64,000 nt of DNA from Gammaproteobacteria bacterium (GCA_002684495.1 NYVG01000015.1:209777-273776), one strand, 5' to 3'; shown: positions 38,168 to 47,315, numbered from the stretch's first letter. A program made the numbers and translations. Notes: a model not told the origin generated them from the letters alone.

Positions 38168-38923
38168 CTATAGCTTACTGAAGTCAGGTGGACGCTTTTG
38201 TTTAAAAGCTGCAATTGCCTCTTGATTGGCGGCCCCACCCATTAAACTGGCCATCGCCGCACCCTCAAGTTCATGGGCGCTGCGCAGTGCTTCGCGCCGC
38301 GGCACCATCAGCAGTTCTTTCGTTGTCATCAACGATGCCAAAGGTTGTGCGGCTAAGATCTGAGCATGCTGCTGTGTGACTGCAAGCAAATCTGCATCGG
38401 CCACCGTTGCGAACGTTAATCCGAGGCGCTGACATGTGTCTGCATCTAACCACTCAGAACTCATCAGCACCCAGGTAGCCGCCTGATGCCCCAAAAGCGC
38501 GGGAAAGGTGATTGAGCTACCGGCTTCCGCAGTCAGCCCAAGCGCAGAAAAAGGACAACGCAAACGCGCGCTCTTTGCCATAAACACCAGATCTACGAGT
38601 CCACAAATCGTACAACCGACACCGACGCCTAGGCCGTTGATGGCCAACAACAAAGGTTTAGGAAATTCCAGCAACGCTTCATAGAGTCCGGGGAAACCAT
38701 GTTTAGGCTCAGGCTCATCGGCGCCTATGGAGGTTAAATCCAACCCCGCGCTAAACGCTCGCCCCACCCCAGAAATAATAACCACCTTCACTGCCTCGTC
38801 TTGAGACGCAGCCAGAAGGGCCTCTGTCAGGTCATCAAACATTGCGTTATTGAAGGCGTTTAACGCCTCGGGCCGATCTAATAGCAAGCTACGAACGGCG
38901 CCCTCATCGGTGACTGAAATCAT
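38168..38923 (-). CDS. Enoyl-CoA hydratase/isomerase, ECI2-like
   Basis: A 251-residue crotonase from ATG 38923 (MISVTDEGAVRSLLLDRPEALNAF) with AAGAGGA upstream; the track start adds a hydrophobic leader from noncoding sequence. GRAFSAGLDLTSIG and AINGLGVGVGCTICGLVDLVFM build the oxyanion hole. CPFSALGLTAEAGSSITFPALLG matches the ECI2/PECI pattern with a catalytic Glu before Gly/Ser, so a delta3-delta2-enoyl-CoA isomerase is most likely. Substrate is not resolved. Confidence 0.87.
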   Translation of the reverse strand: MISVTDEGAVRSLLLDRPEALNAFNNAMFDDLTEALLAASQDEAVKVVIISGVGRAFSAGLDLTSIGADEPEPKHGFPGLYEALLEFPKPLLLAINGLGVGVGCTICGLVDLVFMAKSARLRCPFSALGLTAEAGSSITFPALLGHQAATWVLMSSEWLDADTCQRLGLTFATVADADLLAVTQQHAQILAAQPLASLMTTKELLMVPRREALRSAHELEGAAMASLMGGAANQEAIAAFKQKRPPDFSKL

Positions 38924-39223
38924 TAAATCCTCTTTAACCCACTCCAATGCGCAGAGGATCAGAAAAAAACAGACAAAGAGCAAGAGCGCTAGGAAGACTG
39001 ATTAAAGAGAAAACAGGCCCGCATGCAATCAAGTGGTGGTCATCACATCCGGGCCTGCCGTCGATACCGCATATACAACAGCCGGCACCAACCCAAATCA
39101 ACTGACAAATGGGCGCCAGCTGATAATTACCTGTTCGACATTCTATAGATATTTATTTTATCTTTTTCTTAGATAAGAAAATTATCATATTCTTGCGAGC
39201 ACACCAAGGCTAACCTTTGGTAT
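38924..39223. other. Divergent intergenic region with hairpin and operator candidates
   Basis: This 300-bp gap between the crotonase gene (minus) and the second XRE gene (plus) has no coding frame. CAGGCCCG (39014-39021) and CGGGCCTG (39050-39057) could form a long-loop hairpin without a T-tract. An 18-bp inverted repeat, TTTTCTTAGATAAGAAAA, at 39164-39181 is in an AT-rich stretch before the XRE start and is listed separately. ACCAAGG/CCTTTGGT just before the ATG could sequester the start region. Confidence 0.5.
39164..39181. promoter_or_regulatory. Candidate XRE operator, TTTTCTTAGATAAGAAAA
   Basis: Two perfect 8-bp arms, TTTTCTTA and TAAGAAAA, with a GA centre, 43 bp before the ATG of the XRE gene at 39224. 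The arm length and symmetry fit a dimeric Cro/C1-type protein, and the position in an AT-rich promoter-like stretch suggests negative autoregulation. It shares no sequence with the palindrome near the first XRE gene. Confidence 0.45.
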
Positions 39224-39631
39224 ATGCCTTCACTTACACCCGCCATTTCGAACCGTATTAAGCGAGCACGCAAAGCGCGAGGCCTGACCCAGGAGGTTTT
39301 GAGCGAACGCTTGCGCCTTACCCGCGGCGCCATCGGCCACTGGGAACGGGGCAAGGCATTGCCGAGCACTACTAACTTACGCAGTTTGGCAATGGTTCTG
39401 AACGTACCTTTGGAATGGCTGATTAGCGGCAGGGCGAACCCCTTCAAGGAATCGAAAAATTCACGCAAAGACAGCAATTTTATTGGTGTTACCGAATCCC
39501 CAGCGGCCTTCAACAGCACTATTGAAAGCTTCGACAAAGAGACAATAGCTGTTGCGGGCAAATTTTTTCGACTGCCAAAACGGCAACGTAAAGTAATTCG
39601 CGACTTGCTCGACCAATTGCAACCAAATTAA
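39224..39631 (+). CDS. XRE-family helix-turn-helix regulator, second copy
   Basis: A 135-residue protein with a Cro/C1 HTH at about residues 10-60 (RIKRARKARGLTQEVLSERLRLTRGAIGHWERGKALPSTTNLRSLAMVLNVPLEWLI), a Ser/Asn-rich linker and a short basic helical tail ending LPKRQRKVIRDLLDQLQPN. It lacks a LexA-type peptidase domain. It is unrelated in detail to the 6088-6405 XRE protein. No Shine-Dalgarno is obvious and a small inverted repeat lies just before the ATG. It stands next to the six-gene unit ending at 39733, which it may or may not control. Confidence 0.85.
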   Translation: MPSLTPAISNRIKRARKARGLTQEVLSERLRLTRGAIGHWERGKALPSTTNLRSLAMVLNVPLEWLISGRANPFKESKNSRKDSNFIGVTESPAAFNSTIESFDKETIAVAGKFFRLPKRQRKVIRDLLDQLQPN

Positions 39632-39732
39632 TGCTGCTGCAGACCTGGCAGCGCCGCTTCGATGCGCGTACGGAGCCACGGTCGATCGGTCATTCGCGGT
39701 GATGGTTGCCCTGTCCACCGAAAATTAATTTA

Positions 39733-40689
39733 TTAGGTAGCAGCGTCCAGCCAGCGCAGGGTTTCTGCAAATAGCGCGCCGCCCTGACGCAGGTTGTGGC
39801 CCCCGGTACCAAATTCAAAGCGGTGCCGGTAACCAGCAAATTGCAAAGCTGCGGCCATCTGTTGATTCGCCAATACCCAGCTACCCGTTACGATATCCGC
39901 GTCTAGCTCACCACTTTGCAAAAAAACTTTGATGGCCTTACGTGGGGTACTGCGAATCAAATACGGGTAGTTGTGGGCACCCCGAATATTAGTAAACGAG
40001 CCACAATGGCTGATGACCCGACCAAAGTGCTCCGGCCCGTGCCAGGCCGCGTTGAAGGCACAAATACCACCACTGGAAATACCGCAAATGGTCCGGTTCG
40101 CGGGATCATCGCTGATGCGAACATCCACTTCTCTGCGAACAAACGGCAGCAGCTCGTCCATCAAAAACCTTAGGTAATGGTCGCTACAGCTGTCGTACTC
40201 GACGCTCCGTTGTTGCATGGCTAAAGGATCAGGCCGTTGACTCGCTGCAGGCAGCTCAACATTAGGCGGCAGACCCGGATTAATGAATATACCTAATGTC
40301 GGCGCTAATTCGCCCGCGTGAATCAAGTTGTCCAGAACTGTCGTCGCACGAACCGCCCCTGCTCGAGCCAGATAGCCGGGACCATCGTTGAAAACCATTA
40401 AGTTGAGCGCATCAGCGCTGTCGGCGCCATTAGATTTATACACCCAAATGTCGCGGCGGGTGCCCGTAAACACGGCACTTTGATCCCAACTCTTAAAGCG
40501 CACCACTTCGCCCGGCACGACACCCTCGCGAACGTAGGCCTCCGGGCACGGGTGATAGTGAACATCGCCTACCGTATCGAGAACCTGCAAAATCTCGGCA
40601 TTGGAGCGTCCGTTCACTTGATAATCTTGGGCGTGCAAGTCTCCCCAAGCTCGATCCAGCCCATGCAGCTTGAATGTTTCAATATCCAT
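39733..40689 (-). CDS. Enterochelin-esterase/esterase-D-like alpha/beta hydrolase
   Basis: A 318-residue hydrolase. The nucleophile Ser is in [34 protein letters not shown] and the His in [12 protein letters not shown] near the end, with the Asp likely in [13 protein letters not shown]-like glycine loops seen in Fes/esterase-D proteins are replaced by [13 protein letters not shown]. No signal peptide is seen. It is the last gene of the long minus-strand run, 6 bp after the beta-lactamase-fold gene. The substrate is unknown, probably an ester or lactone. Confidence 0.82.
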   Translation of the reverse strand: MDIETFKLHGLDRAWGDLHAQDYQVNGRSNAEILQVLDTVGDVHYHPCPEAYVREGVVPGEVVRFKSWDQSAVFTGTRRDIWVYKSNGADSADALNLMVFNDGPGYLARAGAVRATTVLDNLIHAGELAPTLGIFINPGLPPNVELPAASQRPDPLAMQQRSVEYDSCSDHYLRFLMDELLPFVRREVDVRISDDPANRTICGISSGGICAFNAAWHGPEHFGRVISHCGSFTNIRGAHNYPYLIRSTPRKAIKVFLQSGELDADIVTGSWVLANQQMAAALQFAGYRHRFEFGTGGHNLRQGGALFAETLRWLDAAT

Positions 40690-40695
40690 ATACGC

Positions 40696-41973
40696 TTACT
40701 CCACGATTGCCTGATAAACCCGAGTACGCAACTCGCGCCGGATCGGATAGGTAGAAGACGGCATTAGCTGAGTAAGGAAAACCACAAATAAATCTTCCAC
40801 CGGGTCGATCCAAAAAAAGGTACTGGCTGCGCCACCCCAATGATGCTCGCCCTTAGACGTAATAATCGACGCTTTTGGCGGATCAATAACCACGGCAAAG
40901 CCCAAACCAAAACCGATGCCGTCATAGCTGGTTTCACTCCATACCGGCTGCCCCATCGCTGCCATGTCGCGACCATCCGGCAGCTGATTCAAACGCATAT
41001 AATTCACCGTCGTTGGACTCAAAAAGCGCTCACCGTCAAGCTCACCGCCATTGAGCATCATCTGACAAAACCGCGCGTAATCCGCCAATGTACCGGTCAA
41101 GCCACCACCACCGGAACACAATTTTGGCTGATTGAAATAATCGCTGTGCAGTGACGATTCCATCTGTTTTAAGCCGCCACGAGGTTGCTCCGCAGTTGCT
41201 TCACTCTTGCGACCTACCGAGCTCATATCACCGCCGCTCAGTGGCGCATACAACGCCGCAAACCGCGACTGATTCTGTGGCGCCACAGAAAATGCGGTAT
41301 CCCGCATCGTCAGGGGCACAAAGATATGATCATTGAAAAAACTCGCCAAGTCTTGATGCGACCACACTTCTACGAGCCGGCCCAAAACATCGGTAGCGAC
41401 ACTGTAATTCCACTGACTGCCCGGCTGACAGAGCAGCGGTACCGACGCCAGCCCCTCAACCCATTCAGCAAGCGTTGCGGCCTTACTCGGAAACTCGAGT
41501 TGCTGCGCTCGGTACGCCGCATCCACAACATTGGCGTTCATAAATCCATAGGTTAGACCGGACGTATGGGTAAACAAGTGCTTGATCAGCATCGGCGATT
41601 GTTGCGGCTCAACGTCCTCAAGCCCATGACCCGGACCTTTCCACACCTGCGTATTGGCAAATTCAGGCAGGTACTTGGCTACCGGATCATCCAGCTGAAA
41701 GCAGCCCTGTTCGTACAACATCATCGCGGCTACTGAGGTAATGGGTTTAGTCATCGAAAAGATGCGCACGATGGTGTCTTCGGTAAAGGGTGTGGCGCGC
41801 TCAACGTCCGCTAAACCCGCTGCACGGGCATAGCCGATGGCACCGCGCCGACCAATCATTACGCTGGCACCGGCTAAACGCTGGCTGGCGATTTGCTGTT
41901 CAAGCCAATCACTTACACGATCTAATCGACGCTCAGACAATCCAAGTTTCGACGGGGCTATACGCTCCAGCAT
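40696..41973 (-). CDS. Beta-lactamase-fold serine hydrolase (class C/EstB-like)
   Basis: A 425-residue penicillin-binding-protein-type serine hydrolase without a signal peptide. The SxxK motif is IFSMTKPITSVAAMM, the YxN-like element is QWNYSVATDVLGRLVE and the third motif lies near GEHHWGGAASTFFWIDP. Cytoplasmic relatives of this type are mostly carboxylesterases (EstB, LovD) and not drug-resistance enzymes. It lies between a CoA-transferase and an esterase, which points to an ester or transesterification step in the same pathway. Confidence 0.87.
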   Translation of the reverse strand: MLERIAPSKLGLSERRLDRVSDWLEQQIASQRLAGASVMIGRRGAIGYARAAGLADVERATPFTEDTIVRIFSMTKPITSVAAMMLYEQGCFQLDDPVAKYLPEFANTQVWKGPGHGLEDVEPQQSPMLIKHLFTHTSGLTYGFMNANVVDAAYRAQQLEFPSKAATLAEWVEGLASVPLLCQPGSQWNYSVATDVLGRLVEVWSHQDLASFFNDHIFVPLTMRDTAFSVAPQNQSRFAALYAPLSGGDMSSVGRKSEATAEQPRGGLKQMESSLHSDYFNQPKLCSGGGGLTGTLADYARFCQMMLNGGELDGERFLSPTTVNYMRLNQLPDGRDMAAMGQPVWSETSYDGIGFGLGFAVVIDPPKASIITSKGEHHWGGAASTFFWIDPVEDLFVVFLTQLMPSSTYPIRRELRTRVYQAIVE

Positions 41974-42059
41974 GGGGACTACTCCAGCTATTGGCTATCG
42001 AAAAATACGCCTAGAAGCATAGTCAACCGCGCCCCACACCACTAGACGCCAATAGCACA

Positions 42060-43307
42060 TCAATCGGGCGGCCGTTCAGCGATTATATTTGCTTCGAGCA
42101 ATTGCTGAGTCTGTTGTGGCGACATATTGAGCCATTGCTGCAATACACTCTGACTGTGCGCACCCAAGGCCGGACAGTGTGCCCAATCCGTATGAGACAG
42201 ACCCGACATGTGAATTGGATTGCCGGGAATCGGCGTCGCAAAGCGTTCATAGGGCACAAAAAACTCCCGCGCCTGAGCCTGGCTTTCTGCAAGCATATCT
42301 GGCGCTGTAGCTACAGGACCCGCGGCCACACCGACCTGTTGCAGTGCTTCAGCAGCTGCATCTTTATCGAGACCCAGACTCCAATCTGCTAATACCGCAT
42401 CAATGGCTGCAGCGTGCGCAACGCGCTCGGCAAAATCCCATCCGGGATCCAACTCATTACCCAGCAATGTCGCTAAGCCCTGCCAAGCGCACTGATCTTG
42501 ACAAGCGACGGCCAGCCAATCTGCATCATCGTCCAAGTTACGCGACCGACAGCGATACATTCCATGAGGTGCCATTTCCGGATGCCCATTGCCCTGGGGA
42601 CCCAACTCGCCACCCAGTTGCCGCTCAATCAACCACGGGCCGTTAAACGTCACGCCACATTCGTGCAACGATAACTCGACATAAGACCCCCGCGCGGTAT
42701 GTTCCCGCTCACGCAGAGCAGTAAGTAACGCCGTGACAGCGGTGATACCGCCTATGGGGTCCATTAACGCCATTGCACTATTACGCGGTTCTTCCTCACT
42801 GTAGCCGAGCATTTGACTAAGCCCAGTCATCGGCTCCACGGTAGGACCAAATGCCACCCAGTCTTTGTACGGACCGGAAGTTCCGTATCCAGGCATTGTG
42901 ATGTAGATCAGTCTTGAGTTGTGGGCGCTCAGTACTTCGTAACTCAGGTCCATTACGGGCATGGCTCGCGCACTGAAATTTTCGATGACCACATCTGCTA
43001 CTGCGACCAATTGCAGAAATATGTCTCGCCCCTGCTGATGCTTCAAATCTAGACTGATGCTTTGGGCATTGCGCGCAAGTTTCACAAACGCCGCATTATT
43101 GTTCCATGGCTCTGCGCCAGGTTCGCCGCCTATCCAACCGGCAATCGGTTCAATCGCCGCAACACTAGGTCCGCGCCCAAGCGCCCGTTCTACCTTCACC
43201 ACTTCCGCGCCTAGATCACCGAGGATGCGCGTTGCCATGGGGCCCGCCCATACATGAGTAAGGTCGAGAATTCGAACACCCTTCAATGGCCCGTTGACCG
43301 AACTCAT
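42060..43307 (-). CDS. CaiB/BaiF (class III) CoA-transferase, copy A
   Basis: A 415-residue class III CoA-transferase: LKGVRILDLTHVWAGPMATRILGDLGAEVVKVE, LKHQQGRDIFLQLVAVADVVIENFS, YGTSGPYKDWVAFGPTVEPMTGLSQM and the probable catalytic Asp in LMDPIGGITAVTALLTALRERE. It transfers CoA from a donor acyl-CoA to the pathway acid. Its ATG overlaps the stop of copy B by ATGA. Two adjacent class III transferases suggest either two acids or a heteromeric enzyme. Confidence 0.9.
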   Translation of the reverse strand: MSSVNGPLKGVRILDLTHVWAGPMATRILGDLGAEVVKVERALGRGPSVAAIEPIAGWIGGEPGAEPWNNNAAFVKLARNAQSISLDLKHQQGRDIFLQLVAVADVVIENFSARAMPVMDLSYEVLSAHNSRLIYITMPGYGTSGPYKDWVAFGPTVEPMTGLSQMLGYSEEEPRNSAMALMDPIGGITAVTALLTALREREHTARGSYVELSLHECGVTFNGPWLIERQLGGELGPQGNGHPEMAPHGMYRCRSRNLDDDADWLAVACQDQCAWQGLATLLGNELDPGWDFAERVAHAAAIDAVLADWSLGLDKDAAAEALQQVGVAAGPVATAPDMLAESQAQAREFFVPYERFATPIPGNPIHMSGLSHTDWAHCPALGAHSQSVLQQWLNMSPQQTQQLLEANIIAERPPD

Positions 43308-44329
43308 AACATTTGATCCTGTTCGACACTCTGCAGCGCCATGGGTCTACGGGTCCTGCGATCGATACAAAAGCCTAATGACGGCGCGCGGTAGTCGTGA
43401 CCATCGGTGCCTTTTATTTGTTGCCAAAACTCGCGCTGGGCTAGATGTTCGTCCTCCAATACCTCATCAAAGGTCAATACAACCCCTGCTGGAATCCGCG
43501 CCACTACCGAGCGCCGACGGATTTCGGCCTTCGTTACGGATACCAGTGCCTGAGCGATAAGTTCATGCAATGCGTCTCTATGCTGCATGCGCAGGTCATT
43601 ATCGGTAAACCGCGGGTCTATGGTCAGCTCTGGAAGCTCCAGAAAAGTGGTCATAGCATCCCAAAAAGTCGGCACCGTATTGATATACACCCAGCCGTCT
43701 GCACAGGCGAAAAGATTACTGGGCACTACCCAGTAAAAATCAGAACCGTGCCGCGAACGTACCCTTTGGGCACAAGTCCACATCACCGTTGTAAACTGAC
43801 TCAGTGCCAGCAAGGACTCGTACAAGCTAATGTCTACAACATTGGACTCACCGGCAAAGCGGCAGCCATTCGCAGCAGCGTAGGCAAATTGCGCGCCTTG
43901 GAACTCAACATAATGTCCCGGCAGGGACAGCGGTGCGCGGCCCGCATCACCGACAATTTGACTGTAGCCACCGATGGCCAGGAGTGTGCTGGGGGTGGCG
44001 CGCCAATTGCGTTTCGGTCCGGTTAAGCCAAACGGTGTAATCACTACTTTGACCGGCGTTGACCACTGCTCATACCCCAATGCGGATGCCGCCTCCGCCG
44101 TTTCCGCTTCGACAATGACCACATCGGCCTGGGACGCCAATTCAGCAAAACGCGAGGGATCGGCATGCAGGCGGCGTTTTCCGGGATGTAGGAATAGCGA
44201 CATAGCCTCTTGGCTGGCCCAGGCCGGTGGTTGCGTTGTCTCCACCCGGGTAACTGCATGCCCCGCTTGAGCAAACAAGCGCCCACAGAAACCAGCACTG
44301 TAACCACCGATTTCAAGTATTCGATCCAT
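43304..44329 (-). CDS. CaiB/BaiF (class III) CoA-transferase, short copy B
   Basis: A 341-residue CoA-transferase-like protein from ATG 44329 (MDRILEIGGYSAGFCGRLFAQAGHAVTRVET); the track start at 44407 would run into the GNAT gene by 53 bp. FGLTGPKRNWRATPSTLLAIGGYSQIVGDAGRAPLSLPGHYVEFQGAQFAYAAANGC replaces the usual catalytic-Asp region, and the protein is shorter than full family members (about 400). It may be an inactive partner of copy A, with which it overlaps by 4 bp. Confidence 0.8.
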   Translation of the reverse strand: MDRILEIGGYSAGFCGRLFAQAGHAVTRVETTQPPAWASQEAMSLFLHPGKRRLHADPSRFAELASQADVVIVEAETAEAASALGYEQWSTPVKVVITPFGLTGPKRNWRATPSTLLAIGGYSQIVGDAGRAPLSLPGHYVEFQGAQFAYAAANGCRFAGESNVVDISLYESLLALSQFTTVMWTCAQRVRSRHGSDFYWVVPSNLFACADGWVYINTVPTFWDAMTTFLELPELTIDPRFTDNDLRMQHRDALHELIAQALVSVTKAEIRRRSVVARIPAGVVLTFDEVLEDEHLAQREFWQQIKGTDGHDYRAPSLGFCIDRRTRRPMALQSVEQDQML

Positions 44330-44354
44330 TGTTAGGGTATTCGACGAATTACGA

Positions 44355-45590
44355 TCAATAATGATCAGGACAGTGCGGCGCATAACGGGTGCGCATGATC
44401 TGATCAAGTTTGGCTATGATATCCGGGGCGCCCGCAAGCAAACCCGCATTTGCCAACTGCTGAGCAGACCGATTGCCGCTGTAGAGACTGCTTAGGGCGC
44501 GCACCGAGAGCTCAACATCCGCAGTCGCTGCGGTGGCTCGTACTTCTGCCCCTTGGGGGCCCACATCCAAATGCCAACGTCCATTATTCCAAGGTGCAAG
44601 CTCATCGTCAGCAATCGCTAATACCAATGATCCTGCAACGTCATAGCCACGCAACGTAAGCGCCGATGGGGCGTCCACAACCCGCCACCATGTACCCTCC
44701 AAGTCCTGGGTGTGCAATAACCGCGGCTCAATGAATAAGTCCGGTGCCGGGTCGTCCACTGGCGCCCGGCCCCAAACTACTCGACCCACCAGATCGTGGC
44801 GCCCCAAGTAGTGCCATAACGAAGCGTAAGACGCCAGGTCGAGCCAAGCAAAATCGCGGATACAAATTTGCTGAGCGCGCGCACGATGCGCTACGCGACC
44901 TGCCCGTAAGGTGTACACCAAATAGCCCGTGGGGGCTTCGAGGGATCCGACCAAGGCCACGTAGGCTGGACCTTCTTCCGGTGGCGGCGCGAGCACATTA
45001 TCGAGCCAGAGGCTTTTACCGCGATGCAGATACCCCGTACGCTCAGCGATAAACTGTTTGTAGACCTCACGCATCGCATCCAGCGCCTCGATGCCTTCGA
45101 ACCTGACTATGGGCACCGCTGCAAAATCTTCGTGCAAATGTATATCGGCGGTATCGATACGGTACTCGCGCAATCCACCTGATGCGGCAAAACCATAGCG
45201 CTGATAGATCGCTGCTTGCGAAGCCCACAAACCCGCCAAGCACTGACCGCGCTGGTATTGATCGGCGAAAGCCTGGGTCATGATTTTCCGCACTAAACCC
45301 TGACGACGGTATTCGGGTCGAGTGCCTACTGTGGAGATGCCCGCTAGTGGCACTGCGTTGCCGTTAACCCGCGTGGTGAAGGGGAACGCACTGAACGACG
45401 TCGCCATCGTCGGCTGCCCGTCGGCCTGACGCACTGCAGTATCAAAGGCGCACAGTGTCCATTCCGGCCGAGTACCGGTAGCCACTACGTTGTCTGGTCC
45501 GTCACCAAACGCCCCACCATAGGAGTAGGCTCCCATCAACCCTAGCTGACCCATCTCTGGGGCTGTTGCCGGTCGGATTTCGATGCTCAT
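44355..45590 (-). CDS. GNAT-family N-acetyltransferase, Eis-like
   Basis: A 411-residue tripartite acetyltransferase. The acetyl-CoA-binding loop is LAGISTVGTRPEYRRQGLVRKIM at about residues 80-102; a second GNAT-like half and a C-terminal sterol-carrier-like domain (AEVRATAATADVELSVRALSSLYSGNRSAQQL) follow. Eis proteins acetylate amines on aminoglycosides or proteins, and other members are uncharacterised. It sits 27 bp after the secreted-protein gene and 25 bp before CoA-transferase copy B. Confidence 0.85.
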   Translation of the reverse strand: MSIEIRPATAPEMGQLGLMGAYSYGGAFGDGPDNVVATGTRPEWTLCAFDTAVRQADGQPTMATSFSAFPFTTRVNGNAVPLAGISTVGTRPEYRRQGLVRKIMTQAFADQYQRGQCLAGLWASQAAIYQRYGFAASGGLREYRIDTADIHLHEDFAAVPIVRFEGIEALDAMREVYKQFIAERTGYLHRGKSLWLDNVLAPPPEEGPAYVALVGSLEAPTGYLVYTLRAGRVAHRARAQQICIRDFAWLDLASYASLWHYLGRHDLVGRVVWGRAPVDDPAPDLFIEPRLLHTQDLEGTWWRVVDAPSALTLRGYDVAGSLVLAIADDELAPWNNGRWHLDVGPQGAEVRATAATADVELSVRALSSLYSGNRSAQQLANAGLLAGAPDIIAKLDQIMRTRYAPHCPDHY

Positions 45591-45617
45591 GGCCGCGCCT
45601 AGGTCAATCTGGTGCCA

Positions 45618-46676
45618 TCAGTTTTTTGATTGCGCCGCCATGGCTTCTCGCTCGAGCAATCGCGCACCCCGTAAAATATTCCCCATAGCGTAGTTACCCT
45701 CGTGGCAGGCATATTCGTATACCTTGCCCGTGCCTGCTTTCCAGACATATTCACCGCTCCAAGGCTTGGTCCAAGCAGTAGGGTCGTCCACTGTGAAGTT
45801 GTACAGCAAGTTGCCATTATCAAGTTTGGTAAAACGCTCGGTCAGATGCAGATTTTCATCACCACCGTAGAGGCCGGTTTTTTCCTTAAAGTTTTTGGTC
45901 TCCACAACTAAAGTATCGCCTTCCCAGCGACCAATGGAATCGCCGAGCCATTTACGATTAGTCACAGGACCATGCTCGCTATTAAGGCGAATAATGCGTG
46001 CATCATGGACCATCTCCAGCAGAATCATGACATGGTCGTCGGTCTGCACAATGCGCTTAAAGTTGTTGTAGAGGCCAGGCATGCTTGGCGGACCGGCACT
46101 AAACCCGAGCAGACAGCGTTCCGCCAACGCCACACTCTCTGGACCGTCAAAAGGACCAGGGCCATCAGTCTTCAGCCAAGACGCGGTGCCATCATTCTGG
46201 TACGCGAACGAACTGAAATTATCGGCTATCTTCTTCATACCGGCTGGCGTCATGGGTGGTCGGCGGCCATTCGGGGGGTCATATACAATCGATGTTCTAA
46301 TTTTACCGTTGACCTCGGAAACACCACTGCCAGGGTCTACCCAAAATGAGTTGTATCCACCCACACCACCAGCACCGTATGCCTGCTGGCCGTCACCGCC
46401 GGCCTGTGGCGCACCCCGGTTCGGATCGCTGATTACGTCTGCGTCACTCTGGGTAAACGGATGCGCTTTGAGCAACATATCCGCCTCCTCACGCGTCATA
46501 AACTGCCGATCTCCAAAAACCTTAGGCCGCTCTTCAGGAGTCAAAGTTCCGCTGTCGTAGGTTCCCGTAAGATCCGGGTGCCCCGCTGACGTGCGCTGAA
46601 TTTCACTTATGGCGGCCGGCGTTGTACCCAATAAACATGTGCTCACTAAAATGCGGCTGACAAAAGTCCAATGCAT
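45618..46676 (-). CDS. Secreted protein of unknown function
   Basis: A 352-residue protein from ATG 46676, where GGGAGGA lies directly upstream; the track's start at 46688 is a TTG inside that ribosome-binding site. A Sec signal (MHWTFVSRILVSTCLLGTTPAAISEI) is followed by HPDLTGTYDSGTLTPEERPKVF and, later, GRWEGDTLVVETKNFKEKTGLYGGDENLHLTERFTKLDNGNLLYNFTVDDP, sequence seen in environmental gammaproteobacterial secreted proteins that I cannot name. It is the first gene of the six-gene run that ends with the esterase at 39733. Confidence 0.7.
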   Translation of the reverse strand: MHWTFVSRILVSTCLLGTTPAAISEIQRTSAGHPDLTGTYDSGTLTPEERPKVFGDRQFMTREEADMLLKAHPFTQSDADVISDPNRGAPQAGGDGQQAYGAGGVGGYNSFWVDPGSGVSEVNGKIRTSIVYDPPNGRRPPMTPAGMKKIADNFSSFAYQNDGTASWLKTDGPGPFDGPESVALAERCLLGFSAGPPSMPGLYNNFKRIVQTDDHVMILLEMVHDARIIRLNSEHGPVTNRKWLGDSIGRWEGDTLVVETKNFKEKTGLYGGDENLHLTERFTKLDNGNLLYNFTVDDPTAWTKPWSGEYVWKAGTGKVYEYACHEGNYAMGNILRGARLLEREAMAAQSKN

Positions 46677-46826
46677 AGATCCTCCCAAATCATTACAAGC
46701 CTTAATGTTCCATGAGCCCTAGCTTCGCGCAAATCCGCGACATTGCCAACTCGTTTCGTAGCAATTGCAAATTTGCCGCTGACGGCAAAAACCCACTAGT
46801 ATCGCTAAAAATATCAGGGGGAATCC

Positions 46827-47258
46827 ATGGGTTACAAATATCGCTTTGTCTACAGCTTGATTTTGATGGCCACGCCACTGTGGGCAAATGCTGAGGAGCC
46901 AACGGCAATGCCGCTGAATGAGGAGGCAGGACTGCTCTACGAACTGCGGACATATACAGCTCATGCGGGCAAGCTCGACGCCCTGGAGCAGCGCTTTCGC
47001 AACCACACTATGGCGTTATTTGAGAAGCATGGGATTATCAATGTCAGCTATTGGAAACCCCTGGAGCAGCCAAATACGCTGATTTACTTGGTTGCTCATC
47101 CAAGCCAGTTTGCTGCGGCCAACGCCTGGCAGGCGTTTGGCAATGATCCAGAGTGGCAAGCGGTATACGCTGCATCAATCGCCGACGGTCGTCTGGTGGA
47201 AACTATCCAGCGCACCTTTATGCGACTAACAGATTATTCACCACAACCCAGCCCTTGA
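46827..47258 (+). CDS. Secreted NIPSNAP-family protein
   Basis: A 143-residue protein with a signal peptide (MGYKYRFVYSLILMATPLWANA-EE) and a NIPSNAP-type ferredoxin-like domain: LLYELRTYTAHAGKLDALEQRFRNHTMALFEKHGIINVSYWKPLEQPNTLIYLVAHPS. AGGGGGA lies before the ATG. NIPSNAP proteins have no assigned bacterial reaction. Export is unusual for the fold's cytoplasmic relatives. It converges with the thiolase gene with a strong hairpin between them. Confidence 0.82.
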   Translation: MGYKYRFVYSLILMATPLWANAEEPTAMPLNEEAGLLYELRTYTAHAGKLDALEQRFRNHTMALFEKHGIINVSYWKPLEQPNTLIYLVAHPSQFAAANAWQAFGNDPEWQAVYAASIADGRLVETIQRTFMRLTDYSPQPSP

Positions 47259-47262
47259 TATG

Positions 47263-47297
47263 CCAATACTGCTGGGCCAAAGGCCCAGCAGTATTGG
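47263..47297. terminator. Perfect 16-bp bidirectional terminator hairpin
   Basis: CCAATACTGCTGGGCC-AAA-GGCCCAGCAGTATTGG is a perfect 16-bp inverted repeat with a 3-nt loop, just 5 bp after the NIPSNAP stop and 18 bp before the thiolase stop. It serves the two convergent genes. There is no T-tract either side, so it may act with Rho or as an RNA-stabilising hairpin. Confidence 0.7.
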
Positions 47298-47315
47298 AGC
47301 GGCTAGTGCTGTTCG

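Noticed and set aside
39014-39057. CAGGCCCG/CGGGCCTG inverted repeat as terminator
   Set aside because: The 28-nt loop and missing T-tract make it weak, and no gene ends there; mentioned only in the intergenic entry.
40696-41973. Antibiotic-resistance beta-lactamase
   Set aside because: There is no signal peptide and context is catabolic; EstB/LovD-like esterase activity is more likely.
43445-44026. 193-residue plus-strand ORF
   Set aside because: Antisense to CoA-transferase copy B, with composition typical of a shadow frame.
46081-46560. 159-residue plus-strand ORF
   Set aside because: Antisense to the secreted protein gene; Pro/Ser-rich shadow.
46676-46688. TTG start at 46688 for the secreted protein
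   Set aside because: The TTG lies within the TTGGGAGGA ribosome-binding site of ATG 46676.
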